This document shows, in pieces, positions 36,204 through 44,872 of a stretch of 64,000 nt of DNA. Every line of letters begins with the position of its first letter. The first letter of the stretch is position 1. The notes under the pieces were generated by a model. That model made no database searches, was not told where the DNA came from, and worked only from the letters and a program-made list of their open reading frames with translations. A program made the position numbers and the translations under genes. The stretch is from Gammaproteobacteria bacterium (GTDB lineage Bacteria > Pseudomonadota > Gammaproteobacteria > Pseudomonadales > JAUIET01). The DNA lies in assembly GCA_030429735.1 (NCBI GenBank), contig JAUIET010000005.1, positions 201,905 to 265,904 on the forward strand, read 5' to 3'.

Positions 36204-37817
36204 ATGAAGTATCTATCCGGAATTGACAACCTTTTTCTGAACCAGGAAACGCCCACACAGCACATGCATGTTGGAGGTTTGGGTATCTACGACCCAACCT
36301 CGGCGCCGGGTGGTGCGGTTCGTTTTAAGGACGTATTGGCTTTTTTCGACCAGCGTATGTCGGCTGCACCTGTGTATCGGCGCCGGCTGGTACGTGAATC
36401 CTTACTGATCGACAGACCGTTCTGGGTCTCTGACAAAGAAGTGGATGTGGAATACCACGTACGCCATATGGCATTGCCTGAACCGGGCGATTGGCGACAA
36501 TTGATGATTCAGATTGCGCGTATTCACTCCCGTCCGTTGGACCTAAGCCGCCCACCCTGGGAAGCGTACATCATCGGCAGCCTGAACAATGTGCCGGGCG
36601 TACCGAAAGGCAGCTTTGCGCTCTATTTAAAGTTTCATCATTCCGCCCTTGATGGTGAAGCGGCTGCTTCTCTTATCGGTTCGCTGCATACGCTCAGTCC
36701 AGACAGCATGGAAGCGCCCAAGCAACGAGTCGTGGTTGCTGACCGCGAACCGAACTCGCTTGAGTTACTTAGTAATTCAGCGATCAACCGCGCCAAACGC
36801 ATGCGCAGTCTGGCGGATCTTGGTTTCAGCGTGACCAGGCATGCTCTGAAATCCACCACCGATAGCCTGCCAAAATTGTTCAGTGATCGCGAAGCTTATC
36901 TGCAGGAACTACTGAGTAAATTTCGAAGCAGCGAAGACTCGCGGCCCAAAACCCGATTTAATGCACCGATCAGCGCGCACCGCTCGCTCGACGCGTGTGG
37001 CCTGGCGCTGGATGACTGCGCTGTTATTCGCGCCAATGTGCCTGGTGTTACCATCAATGATATTTTCCTGACCGTTGCTGGCGGTGCCTTGAAAACCTAC
37101 CTCACAGCGTGTGGTGAAACACCGGAAACCAGCTTAATGGGCACCATGCCAATGACGATTCGTGGTGCGGACAAGGGAGGAGACGAAGGGAATCAGATAG
37201 CGCAAACCTACTATTCTCTGCGCACTGACATTGACGATCCAGTGGATCGTTTGCGCGCTGTGCATGAAGAAACGAGTAATTTAAAAGACAAACTGGATAC
37301 GGGTTTGGGGCGCGACTTTCAGGCGCGCCTGCTTGAGGTGTTGCCGGCCAGTATCATTGCCAAGCCACTGACGGATGCATTGGCGGAAAACGCGAATGTG
37401 AATGTGTCCAACGTGCGTGGTCCGAATCAGACCTTGTATCTGGCCGGTGCGCGTTTGGAGCGCTTCATTCCATTTTCGCTGGTGACGGAAGGCTGCGGAT
37501 TGAATCTGACCGGGTTCAGCTACAACGGCATCCTATGGGTTGCCGTGACCGCGTGCAGAGAATTGCTTCCCGATCCTGCACTGTTCTGTGAACACCTTGA
37601 GAATAACTTTGCCGCTTTAAAAGCGGCGGCAACCGCAGGTTCGTCAGCTGTGGCGAAGCCCAAAAAAACAGCCGCAAAGAATTCATCTTCCAGAAAAACA
37701 GTAAAAAACACTGCGGCGGCCAGGAAAACCGCCAAAGCCAAAAAAAGCACTGCCGTTAAGAAAAAAACCGGCAGTAGCAAGCGACGCCGTTCCGTCCGCC
37801 CAAAAATCACGTCATGA
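36204..37817 (+). CDS. Wax ester synthase/DGAT with lysine-rich C-terminal tail
   Basis: The 537-residue protein starts with the WS/DGAT signature LSGIDNLFLNQETPTQHMHVGG. It has the catalytic HHSALDG at residues 145-151, PLDLSRPPWE, and NVRGPNQTLYLAGA. It joins acyl-CoA to a fatty alcohol or diacylglycerol to make storage neutral lipid at the inner membrane. Typical homologues are about 450-475 residues. Here residues 482-537 form an extra tail with 21 Lys/Arg in 56 residues, no acidic residues, and Ala/Ser/Thr between them, as in histone H1 or the phasin PhaF. Such a tail could bind DNA. It is followed after 15 nt by a second WS/DGAT. Confidence 0.93.
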   Translation: MKYLSGIDNLFLNQETPTQHMHVGGLGIYDPTSAPGGAVRFKDVLAFFDQRMSAAPVYRRRLVRESLLIDRPFWVSDKEVDVEYHVRHMALPEPGDWRQLMIQIARIHSRPLDLSRPPWEAYIIGSLNNVPGVPKGSFALYLKFHHSALDGEAAASLIGSLHTLSPDSMEAPKQRVVVADREPNSLELLSNSAINRAKRMRSLADLGFSVTRHALKSTTDSLPKLFSDREAYLQELLSKFRSSEDSRPKTRFNAPISAHRSLDACGLALDDCAVIRANVPGVTINDIFLTVAGGALKTYLTACGETPETSLMGTMPMTIRGADKGGDEGNQIAQTYYSLRTDIDDPVDRLRAVHEETSNLKDKLDTGLGRDFQARLLEVLPASIIAKPLTDALAENANVNVSNVRGPNQTLYLAGARLERFIPFSLVTEGCGLNLTGFSYNGILWVAVTACRELLPDPALFCEHLENNFAALKAAATAGSSAVAKPKKTAAKNSSSRKTVKNTAAARKTAKAKKSTAVKKKTGSSKRRRSVRPKITS

Positions 37818-37832
37818 GCCGGGAGTAACACT

Positions 37833-39347
37833 ATGCAACAGCTGTCGGGACTCGATTCCATGTTTCTGACGATGGAAGACAATCGTCAGCACATGCACAT
37901 TGCCTCCTTGGGTTTGTATGACCCATCCACCGCAAAAGGTGGCAAGGTACGCTTTCAACAGGTTCTGGATTTCTACGCCAATCGCGTGGAAGAAAATTCG
38001 TTCTTTCGTCGCCGCCTGGTGAATAGTCCTTATGAGATGGACAGGCCATTCTGGGTGGAAGACAGCAATGTGGATATTGAGTACCACGTGCGCCACATCG
38101 CATTGCCAGAACCGGGTGATTGGCGCCAACTGATGATTCAGGTGGCCCGTATTCATTCGCGTGCGCTGGACAAAAGCAAGCCGCTGTGGGAAGCCTATGT
38201 CATTGGTGGTCTGGACAACATTGAGGGCATCAAGAAGGGCAGTTTTGCGCTGTATTTAAAAATGCATCACTCGGCGGTGGATGGTCAGGCCGCGTCACAA
38301 TTGATAGAGAGCATGCACACAACCATACCGCACTATATGAAGGGCTCGCGGGCCAAGTACATAATGACGGATCGGCAGCCCAGTGGTTTGGAGTTGGGTT
38401 TGCGTAGCCTCAGTCATCGTGGCCGGCAAGTTATGGATGCCGGTAAATTGATTGGCCAGATCGGTCGTGTGGGTCTTGGCCTGGGTTCAAAATATCGCGA
38501 CGACATTCCGGATAAGTTTCGGGAAATGTTCGAGCGAGACGCGGGCGCGTCCAAGGGTAACAATAAAAATCGTTTTGATGGTGATGTATCTCCTCACCGC
38601 GTTATTGATGCGATTGGCTTGCCGTTTCAGGAATGCAAAACCATTCGCCAGCATATACCCGGTGTGACAATAAACGATATTTTTCTGGCAGCGGTTTCTG
38701 GTGCTGTGCGGCGCTATTTGCTTGAATACGATGAATTACCAACTGGCGCCATCAATACCATGATGCCGATGGCGGCGACCGGTGCTGAGAAAAATGCAGC
38801 GTCGGCAAATAATGTTTCTTCAGCCGTAGTGTGCATGCATACGGATATTGCGGAACCGCTGCAGCGTTTACACGCTATCCATAACAGCACCCGTGAAAGC
38901 AAAGAGATGCTTGACGATATTGGCCGCGACCTGTTACCCAAGCTGGTGGATGTGTTGCCGGCTGCAGCGTCCAGAGTGATACTTGAAAAAGGCATACAGA
39001 CCCAGGCCAGTCTGACAGTGTCGAATGTTCGCGGGCCTGATATCGATTTGTATTTGGCGGGCGCGAAATGCCAGATGTTTGTGCCGGTGTCGATAGTAAC
39101 TGACGGCGTTGGGCTTAACCTAACGGGCTACAGTTATCTTGGTACCTTGTGGGTATGCGTAACCGCCTGCCGGGAAATGCTGCCAAATCCAGAATTCTTT
39201 TCGCAGTGTTTGCGTGACAGTTTCCAGGAATTGGTGGACGAATCCATCGCGCTGGGTGCTGATGTGGCAAGTGGTAAACCTCAAGCACGCGCAAAGAAAC
39301 GAAAAGCAAGTAAGAAATCTTCAAAAAAACAAACAGCAAAGGCCTGA
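37833..39347 (+). CDS. Second wax ester synthase/DGAT with shorter basic tail
   Basis: The 504-residue paralogue of the gene just upstream has HHSAVDG at the same positions (145-151), LSGLDSMFLTMEDNRQHMH at the start, and NVRGPDIDLYLAGAKC near 395. Residues 479-504 (11 Lys/Arg in 26, no acidic residue) form a basic Ala/Ser-rich tail like its neighbour's, though shorter. GGGAG precedes the ATG. Two WS/DGATs in tandem usually differ in alcohol or acyl preference; here they may make wax ester and triacylglycerol respectively, but this cannot be read from sequence. It is spaced 15 nt after the first and 7 nt before the DUF3604 gene. Confidence 0.93.
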   Translation: MQQLSGLDSMFLTMEDNRQHMHIASLGLYDPSTAKGGKVRFQQVLDFYANRVEENSFFRRRLVNSPYEMDRPFWVEDSNVDIEYHVRHIALPEPGDWRQLMIQVARIHSRALDKSKPLWEAYVIGGLDNIEGIKKGSFALYLKMHHSAVDGQAASQLIESMHTTIPHYMKGSRAKYIMTDRQPSGLELGLRSLSHRGRQVMDAGKLIGQIGRVGLGLGSKYRDDIPDKFREMFERDAGASKGNNKNRFDGDVSPHRVIDAIGLPFQECKTIRQHIPGVTINDIFLAAVSGAVRRYLLEYDELPTGAINTMMPMAATGAEKNAASANNVSSAVVCMHTDIAEPLQRLHAIHNSTRESKEMLDDIGRDLLPKLVDVLPAAASRVILEKGIQTQASLTVSNVRGPDIDLYLAGAKCQMFVPVSIVTDGVGLNLTGYSYLGTLWVCVTACREMLPNPEFFSQCLRDSFQELVDESIALGADVASGKPQARAKKRKASKKSSKKQTAKA

Positions 39348-39354
39348 TAGTCGA

Positions 39355-41181
39355 ATGAACAGAGTAACGATAACGGTATTGTCAACGTTTCTTAGCGCGA
39401 TAGCTATGAATTCCCATCTGCTGGCCGAAGAGTCTTCGGCCAGCAATTTTTCCCCGTACGCGACCACCTCGGGCGATAAACGTGTGTTGTGGGGCGACAC
39501 GCATTTGCACACCACATTGTCTCTGGATGCGCGTGCGTTTGGCGTGGAGCTTGATCAGGAAGATGCGTACCGCTTCGCACGCGGTGAAGAAATTGAGTCA
39601 ACCCATGGCTTGCGAGTAAAGCTTTCCCGACCCTTGGATTTTCTGGTGGTGTCTGATCACTCGGACGCGATGGGGACCATGTCTGAAATTATTGCCGGCA
39701 ATAAGAAGTTCATGAGTAACGAAATGGTGGCGAACTGGAACAAACGCCTGAACTCAACCACCGGCGATGAGCAGCTGAAAGCCCGCATGGACGTGATGAC
39801 AGCACTGACCCAGGGGTCAGCGCCCGATATGCTGTATGACAGAGCGTTCTTTAGCGACATTTGGGGCAATGTAGTGAAGACTGCCGATGCCTATAATGAG
39901 CCTGGCCGCTTTACCGCAATCATTGGCTATGAATGGACCTCCAGCCCGCAGGGCAATAACCTGCATCGAAATGTGTTGTACCGCGACGGTGCAGAGCGTG
40001 CTGGCCAGGTATTGCCGCAAACCACGCTTGAAAACACCGATCCCCGGAATTTATGGAAGTGGATGGCGGAGTACGAAGCAAAAACAGGTGGTCAGGTGCT
40101 TGCTCTGGCACACAACGGCAACATCAGTAATGGCTTGATGTTCCCAGAGAGCACAACCGAAACAGGTGAGCCAATGACGGCGGATTACGTAGAAGCGCGG
40201 GCGCGCTGGGAGCCACTTTACGAAGTAACGCAAATTAAAGGCGATGGTGAGACACATCCATTTCTGTCGAAAAACGACGAATTTGCCGATTATGAAACCT
40301 GGCAACAGGCCAACTTTGCAGGTACCGCCAAAACGAAAGAAATGCTGCCGTTCGAATACGCGCGCGCCGCACTGCGTAGAGGTCTAACGCTTGAGAAAAG
40401 CTTGGGCACAAACCCGTACCAGTTTGGCCTGGTGGGTTCCACAGACAGCCATACGGCATTAGCCACCGGAGAGGAAAATAACTTCTTTGGTAAAATGAGT
40501 TACATGGAACCGAGTGCGCAGCGCGCAGCGGGTCGGTTGAGCAAGGTAGGAGATTTCATAGTATTGGGCTCGCAGATGACAGCCTCCGGCTATGCTGCGG
40601 TTTGGGCAGAAGACAACACCCGCGAAGCCATCTTCGATGCCATGATGCGAAAGGAAACCTATGCCACTACCGGACCTCGGATGACTGTGCGTTTTGACGC
40701 AAAGTTGGGTGAGCAAAGCGTGCCTATGGGCGGCACATTAACTTCATCTCAGAAATCTGCGCCGACATTCATGGTGAGTGCTCTAAAAGATCCGATTGGC
40801 GCAAACCTTGACCGGATTCAGGTCGTTAAAGGTTGGCTCAACGAAGACGGCAGCACTGATGAAAAGGTGTTTGACGTTGCCTGGTCGGGTAAGCGCACGC
40901 TTTCTCGCAAAGGCAAGCTGCCTGCCGTTGGCAATACCGTAGACGTAAGCAGCGCAACATACTCTAACTCGATTGGCGCTACCCAGCTCAGTGTTGAGTG
41001 GCAAGACCCCGATTTTAATGCCAGTCAGGATGCGTTCTACTACGTGCGTGTGCTGGAAATTCCGACACCTCGCTGGACTGCCTATGATGCCGTGCGTTTT
41101 GACCTGGAGATGGATAAAGACGTACCCATGGTGACTCAGGAGCGCGCGTATACCTCGCCGATATGGTACCAGGTTAAATAA
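39355..41181 (+). CDS. DUF3604 secreted protein, PHP-like metal hydrolase
   Basis: From ATG 39355 the protein has 608 residues: a signal peptide (MNRVTITVLSTFLSAIAMNS, cleaved near LLAEES), then LWGDTHLHTTLSLDA. That HLH pair, with SDHSDAMGTM and GSTDSHTALATGEE, resembles the metal-binding motifs of PHP phosphoesterase-like domains. FTAIIGYEWTSSPQGNNLHRNVLYRD is a family hallmark of DUF3604. The biochemical activity of DUF3604 is not established; it should act in the periplasm or outside. A longer open frame upstream overlaps the WS/DGAT tail and is rejected. Its constant place between WS/DGAT and lipase-like genes would suggest a role in handling an ester or phosphoester of the imported compound. 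Confidence 0.87.
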   Translation: MNRVTITVLSTFLSAIAMNSHLLAEESSASNFSPYATTSGDKRVLWGDTHLHTTLSLDARAFGVELDQEDAYRFARGEEIESTHGLRVKLSRPLDFLVVSDHSDAMGTMSEIIAGNKKFMSNEMVANWNKRLNSTTGDEQLKARMDVMTALTQGSAPDMLYDRAFFSDIWGNVVKTADAYNEPGRFTAIIGYEWTSSPQGNNLHRNVLYRDGAERAGQVLPQTTLENTDPRNLWKWMAEYEAKTGGQVLALAHNGNISNGLMFPESTTETGEPMTADYVEARARWEPLYEVTQIKGDGETHPFLSKNDEFADYETWQQANFAGTAKTKEMLPFEYARAALRRGLTLEKSLGTNPYQFGLVGSTDSHTALATGEENNFFGKMSYMEPSAQRAAGRLSKVGDFIVLGSQMTASGYAAVWAEDNTREAIFDAMMRKETYATTGPRMTVRFDAKLGEQSVPMGGTLTSSQKSAPTFMVSALKDPIGANLDRIQVVKGWLNEDGSTDEKVFDVAWSGKRTLSRKGKLPAVGNTVDVSSATYSNSIGATQLSVEWQDPDFNASQDAFYYVRVLEIPTPRWTAYDAVRFDLEMDKDVPMVTQERAYTSPIWYQVK

Positions 41182-41194
41182 GCTGGCTGGAATC

Positions 41195-42196
41195 GTGACA
41201 TTAATGAAGCGCAGCTGGCAGAGTATTATTGTAAATGGCGTGTTACGCCTGCTGGTACGGCTGCGCTTTCGGGCCAATGCAGACCCGATAGAAAGCCGCG
41301 AGCAGGCGCTTCGAAGTGGTGCACGCCTGGCGCAAAAGCAGCTGACCAATACAGTCACTGAGCAGGTTTCGATGGGCGGCGTACCCGCGTTAAAGGTGTC
41401 GTTGCCTGATCCATCACTTAAGCAGCGAACGGGTAAAGTTCTACTCTACCTGCACGGTGGCGGGTTTTATCTGCCAGCCATGTCGCTGCACACTCAATAC
41501 GTTCAAATGCTGGCTGAAAAACTGCAATGCCAGGTGTTTATGCCCGACTATCGCCTGGTGCCTGAACATGCTTTTCCGGCCGCTGCTGAAGACTGTCTGG
41601 CAAGCTATCGCTATTTGCTTGAGCAAGGATATGCAGCGGATGATATTGTTCTGGCCGGTGATTCTGCGGGTGGCAATTTGTCACTGGTTACCGTGATGTC
41701 GGCACGAGACAGCGGCTTGCCCTTGCCAGCCGGGGCAGCGCTGCTATCGCCCGCCACTGATTGCCTGTTTCGCGGGCCGGCCTATCGACGAAACCGCCAC
41801 AGAGACCCGCTGTTCAGCGTTACAGCCGTGGACTGGATGTTGAAAAACTACGTTCGAAAAGATCAATACCGTGACCCCAAGGCATCCCCCTTGTACGGTT
41901 CCTTTGCCGGGCTTCCCCCGTTGCAGTTTCACGTGGGCAGTACTGAGCTATTGCTTGACAGTAGTATTCTTGCCGATCGCAAAGCCAGACGCCAAGGCGT
42001 GCGCAGTACGGTACATGTCTGGTACAAAATGCCACATGTGTTTCCGTTGATCAGCTTTCTACCCGAAGCGCGTCAGGCAACGGAGCAGATTATTGAGTTT
42101 ATTCAGCAGTGTTGGGCTGAACGATCAGCGTCGGGCAATCAGATCGTGCTTGAAAGCAGTTCATCTAACACAAAGCATTTAGTGGGGGTGCCATGA
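41195..42196 (+). CDS. Alpha/beta hydrolase, hormone-sensitive lipase family
   Basis: The protein is 333 residues if the GTG at 41195 is used. The HSL oxyanion motif HGGGF is at 87-91, the nucleophile Ser157 in GDSAGG at 155-160, PDYRLVPEHAFPAA is typical, and the Asp/His pair lies near HVGSTELLLDSS and KMPHVFPL. It hydrolyses short to medium esters. No signal peptide, but a basic hydrophobic N-terminus (IIVNGVLRLLVRLRFRAN) could associate with membrane or a lipid inclusion. An ATG at 41204 is an alternative start; GGA is spaced better for the GTG. In the operon it could release acids or alcohols from the stored esters. It overlaps the next gene by 4 nt. Confidence 0.9.
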   Translation: MTLMKRSWQSIIVNGVLRLLVRLRFRANADPIESREQALRSGARLAQKQLTNTVTEQVSMGGVPALKVSLPDPSLKQRTGKVLLYLHGGGFYLPAMSLHTQYVQMLAEKLQCQVFMPDYRLVPEHAFPAAAEDCLASYRYLLEQGYAADDIVLAGDSAGGNLSLVTVMSARDSGLPLPAGAALLSPATDCLFRGPAYRRNRHRDPLFSVTAVDWMLKNYVRKDQYRDPKASPLYGSFAGLPPLQFHVGSTELLLDSSILADRKARRQGVRSTVHVWYKMPHVFPLISFLPEARQATEQIIEFIQQCWAERSASGNQIVLESSSSNTKHLVGVP

Positions 42197-43560
42197 GTAT
42201 TGTTGAATCTATTAGCGATATTGTCGGCGCAAAAGGTGTTTTGCTTGGCGACGATGTGAAAAGCCGGCCCGCGTACTCTTACGGCCAGGGTGAGTGCGCG
42301 GCGAAAGCCATCGTCAGACCAGCAAGCACCGAAGAGCTCTCCAGAGTGATGAAGCTCTGCTACGAACACGAGCAAACCGTGGTGCCGTGGGGCGGCCTGA
42401 CCGGCCTGGTGAACGGCACGACCTGTGGCACGGATGATATTGCCATCTCAATGGAGCGCATGACGAAGATCGAGACCCTGGATGCAGACGCCGGTGTGGC
42501 CACTGTGCAGGCCGGCGTTGCGCTGCAAACCTTGCAGGAACAAGCAGCTGAGCAGCAGTGGCTATTTGCGCTCGACCTTGGTGCGCGCGGCTCAGCGACG
42601 ATTGGCGGCGCAATCGCAACCAATGCCGGCGGGAATGGTGTGGTGCGCTACGGCATGATGCGTGAACAGGTGCTGGGTCTTGAAGTCGTATTGGCCGACG
42701 GCACCGTGATGAGCTCAATGAACGAAATGCTTAAGAATAATGCCGGTTACGACTTGAAGCAGCTGTTTATTGGCAGCGAAGGTACGCTGGGAATGGTTAC
42801 ACGCGCCGTCATACGCTTAAGACCGCTACCAACGGCTGTGCAAACGGCTTTTCTGGCCGTGGACAGCTTCGCGAACGTGGTTGCCTTGCTAAAGCGCCTT
42901 GGCATGGCGCTTGAAGGCAAACTCAGCGCCTTCGAGGTGATGTGGCAAAGTCACTATAAATTACTGGTTGAAGAGCTGGATAAGCACCCGAAAGTGTTGC
43001 CAACCGACCATCCTTACTATGTGCTGGTGGAATCAAGCGGTGCAGACGCAGAGCGCGAGGAGCAGCTGTTTACGGAGGTGCTTGCCGACCTGATGGAACA
43101 GGAAGTGGTAGTGGACGCCGTGTTGGCGCAATCAGGCCAGCAGGCCACTCAGCTGTGGGAAATGCGCGATGATATCGAAGCGCTTGTACACACCTTCTTT
43201 CCGCCGGTTGCTTTTGATATCAGCTTGCCGCTGCGGCATATGGAAGCCTACGTGGACGCCGTTAATTCCAACCTGGCCGAAAGTTGCCCCGGTGTACGCT
43301 CGGTGGTGTTTGGGCATTTGGGCGACGGCAATATCCATATTGCGGCGGGGCCGGCAAATGATAAGCAAGCGGTTGAAAAAGCCGTCTATGAAGCATTGCA
43401 GCCATTCGGGGGCAGCGTATCGGCGGAGCACGGTATTGGTCTTGATAAAAAACCGTACTTGTCTATCTCGCGCGATGAAACCCAACTGGCGCTGATGCGA
43501 ACAGTTAAATCAGCACTTGACCCCAAAAACCTGCTCAACCCGGGCAAAGTATTTGAATAG
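42193..43560 (+). CDS. FAD-linked oxidase, D-lactate/D-2-hydroxyacid dehydrogenase type
   Basis: The 455-residue protein has the PCMH FAD-binding domain (VVPWGGLTGLVNG, ARGSATIGGAIATNAGGNGVVRYG, GYDLKQLFIGSEGTLG) and a C-terminal domain with FGHLGDGNIHIAAG and SAEHGIGLDKKPYL. This is the GlcD/D-lactate dehydrogenase/D-2-hydroxyglutarate dehydrogenase family. It oxidises a D-2-hydroxy acid to the 2-oxo acid in the cytosol and gives electrons to a carrier. It starts inside the previous stop (ATGA), so it is translationally coupled to the hydrolase. The 2-hydroxyacid dehydrogenase two genes on may act on the same metabolite in the other direction. Confidence 0.9.
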   Translation: MSIVESISDIVGAKGVLLGDDVKSRPAYSYGQGECAAKAIVRPASTEELSRVMKLCYEHEQTVVPWGGLTGLVNGTTCGTDDIAISMERMTKIETLDADAGVATVQAGVALQTLQEQAAEQQWLFALDLGARGSATIGGAIATNAGGNGVVRYGMMREQVLGLEVVLADGTVMSSMNEMLKNNAGYDLKQLFIGSEGTLGMVTRAVIRLRPLPTAVQTAFLAVDSFANVVALLKRLGMALEGKLSAFEVMWQSHYKLLVEELDKHPKVLPTDHPYYVLVESSGADAEREEQLFTEVLADLMEQEVVVDAVLAQSGQQATQLWEMRDDIEALVHTFFPPVAFDISLPLRHMEAYVDAVNSNLAESCPGVRSVVFGHLGDGNIHIAAGPANDKQAVEKAVYEALQPFGGSVSAEHGIGLDKKPYLSISRDETQLALMRTVKSALDPKNLLNPGKVFE

Positions 43561-43572
43561 GATAGTCAGACA

Positions 43573-43866
43573 ATGAAGATAACGATCGATGTGGATGTTG
43601 AGCCCGAAGAGTTGCGCCGCTTATTGGGCCTGCCGGATGCGAACAAATTCTGGGCGGCGATCTACAAACGCGTTGAAGAGGGCGACAGTGAGATGGCGCT
43701 GGAGATGATCAAGAATTTTGTGGGTGAAAGTTTTAAAGCCAATGAATACCTTGGCCGGTTTGCCGATGGTTTGAAATTTATGCAATCAATGCGCAAAACC
43801 AGCGAGAAGCCAAGCAAGAAAACATCTGGCACCCGCAAGAAAACAAGCAGAAAAAAGACCAGTTAA
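43573..43866 (+). CDS. Small protein, DUF6489-like, with lysine-rich tail
   Basis: The 97-residue protein begins MKITIDVDVEPEELRRLLGLPD, which resembles DUF6489 proteins of Proteobacteria. An amphipathic helical middle (FWAAIYKRVEEGDSEMALEM, then KNFVGESFKANEYLGRFADG) follows. Residues 74-97 are a basic tail with 11 Lys/Arg in 24 and KKTS repeats. The family has no known function. The tail parallels those of the two WS/DGATs in this operon, which is unlikely to be coincidence. A lipid-inclusion or DNA-binding accessory protein, similar in design to PhaF-type phasins, is a plausible but untested role. It sits 12 nt after the FAD oxidase. Confidence 0.75.
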   Translation: MKITIDVDVEPEELRRLLGLPDANKFWAAIYKRVEEGDSEMALEMIKNFVGESFKANEYLGRFADGLKFMQSMRKTSEKPSKKTSGTRKKTSRKKTS

Positions 43867-43913
43867 CTCGCGCTCATGCGACTTATTGGCGTCTTTACAA
43901 CGGAAGGGTCTAA

Positions 43914-44858
43914 ATGAACGAAAGTGCTCCCACTCTTTTACTGTCTCGACCCTTACCGGATTTGTTTGTTAACGCACTCCAAAGCCTCGGAGACGTGCAT
44001 GTTGGCGATGAGAAGCTGGACGACGCGATCTGGGCGCGGGCAACAGTGTATGTGGCGGTCGGTGTTGACCCGGTGCCAGCCGACTTAATTCGGAGGTTTC
44101 CAGAAGGGCTGGGGTTGATCGCCAATATTGCGACCGGCACCGACAATATCGACCTAACAGTGGCAGCAGAACGCGGCATTCAAGTCAGTAATACGCCGGT
44201 GGTTGCCGAAGATACGGCTGACCTGGCAATGGCCTTGCTGCTGTCGGCATGCCGTCGTTTGAGTGTATGCGAGCGCGCACTGCGTGCCGGCGACTGGGCA
44301 GCGGGTGCGTCACAGCTGGGTAGTCGCGTGCATGGCAAAACGCTGGGGATTATTGGCATGGGGGCGATCGGTCAGGCAATGGCGCGGCGCGCTGCCGGAT
44401 TTGGCATGACAGTGCTGTACCACGGCCCGAATCAAAAACCAGCGGCGGAAGCAACGCTTGGCGTGCAGTTCAGATCGGAGCTGGACGCGTTACTCGCCGA
44501 GGCTGATATCGTCAGCCTGCATTGCCCACTGACCGATCACAATCATCATCTGATCAATAAGCGCAGCCTTGCGCTGATGAAGCCTGGCGCTGTACTAATT
44601 AATACCGGGCGCGGTTCACTGGTGGATGAGCAGGCCCTGATTACCGCGCTGGCAGATGGCCACCTCGGCGCGGCCGGGCTGGATGTATTCGAGTTTGAAC
44701 CCGAGGTCAGCGAGGGGCTGCTGGACTTTGACAATGTCTGCCTGCTGCCACACATCGGTAGTGCTACCGTTGAATGCCGAACGGACATGGCGCTAAGAGC
44801 CTTTGAAAACGTCAAGCAATACATCACCAGCGGTACGGTGCCGGATCCCTGCATCTGA
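43914..44858 (+). CDS. D-isomer-specific 2-hydroxyacid dehydrogenase
   Basis: The 314-residue cytosolic enzyme has the NAD(P)-binding GMGAIG motif near residues 147-152 and VLYHGPNQKP after the second strand. The catalytic set is Arg (NTGRGSLVDEQAL), Glu (FEFEPEVSEG) and His (LLPHIGSATVE). It resembles glyoxylate/hydroxypyruvate reductases, interconverting 2-oxo and D-2-hydroxy acids. GGAAGGG precedes the ATG. It is the last gene of the operon (47-nt gap from DUF6489) and converges on the Crp/Fnr gene, with no clear terminator between. Together with the FAD oxidase it suggests that a 2-hydroxy acid intermediate arises in this pathway. Confidence 0.9.
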   Translation: MNESAPTLLLSRPLPDLFVNALQSLGDVHVGDEKLDDAIWARATVYVAVGVDPVPADLIRRFPEGLGLIANIATGTDNIDLTVAAERGIQVSNTPVVAEDTADLAMALLLSACRRLSVCERALRAGDWAAGASQLGSRVHGKTLGIIGMGAIGQAMARRAAGFGMTVLYHGPNQKPAAEATLGVQFRSELDALLAEADIVSLHCPLTDHNHHLINKRSLALMKPGAVLINTGRGSLVDEQALITALADGHLGAAGLDVFEFEPEVSEGLLDFDNVCLLPHIGSATVECRTDMALRAFENVKQYITSGTVPDPCI

Positions 44859-44872
44859 ATCAACGGGTCGCT

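Noticed and set aside
39214-39354. Upstream start of the DUF3604 gene
   Set aside because: It lies inside the WS/DGAT gene in another frame. A signal peptide begins at ATG 39355.
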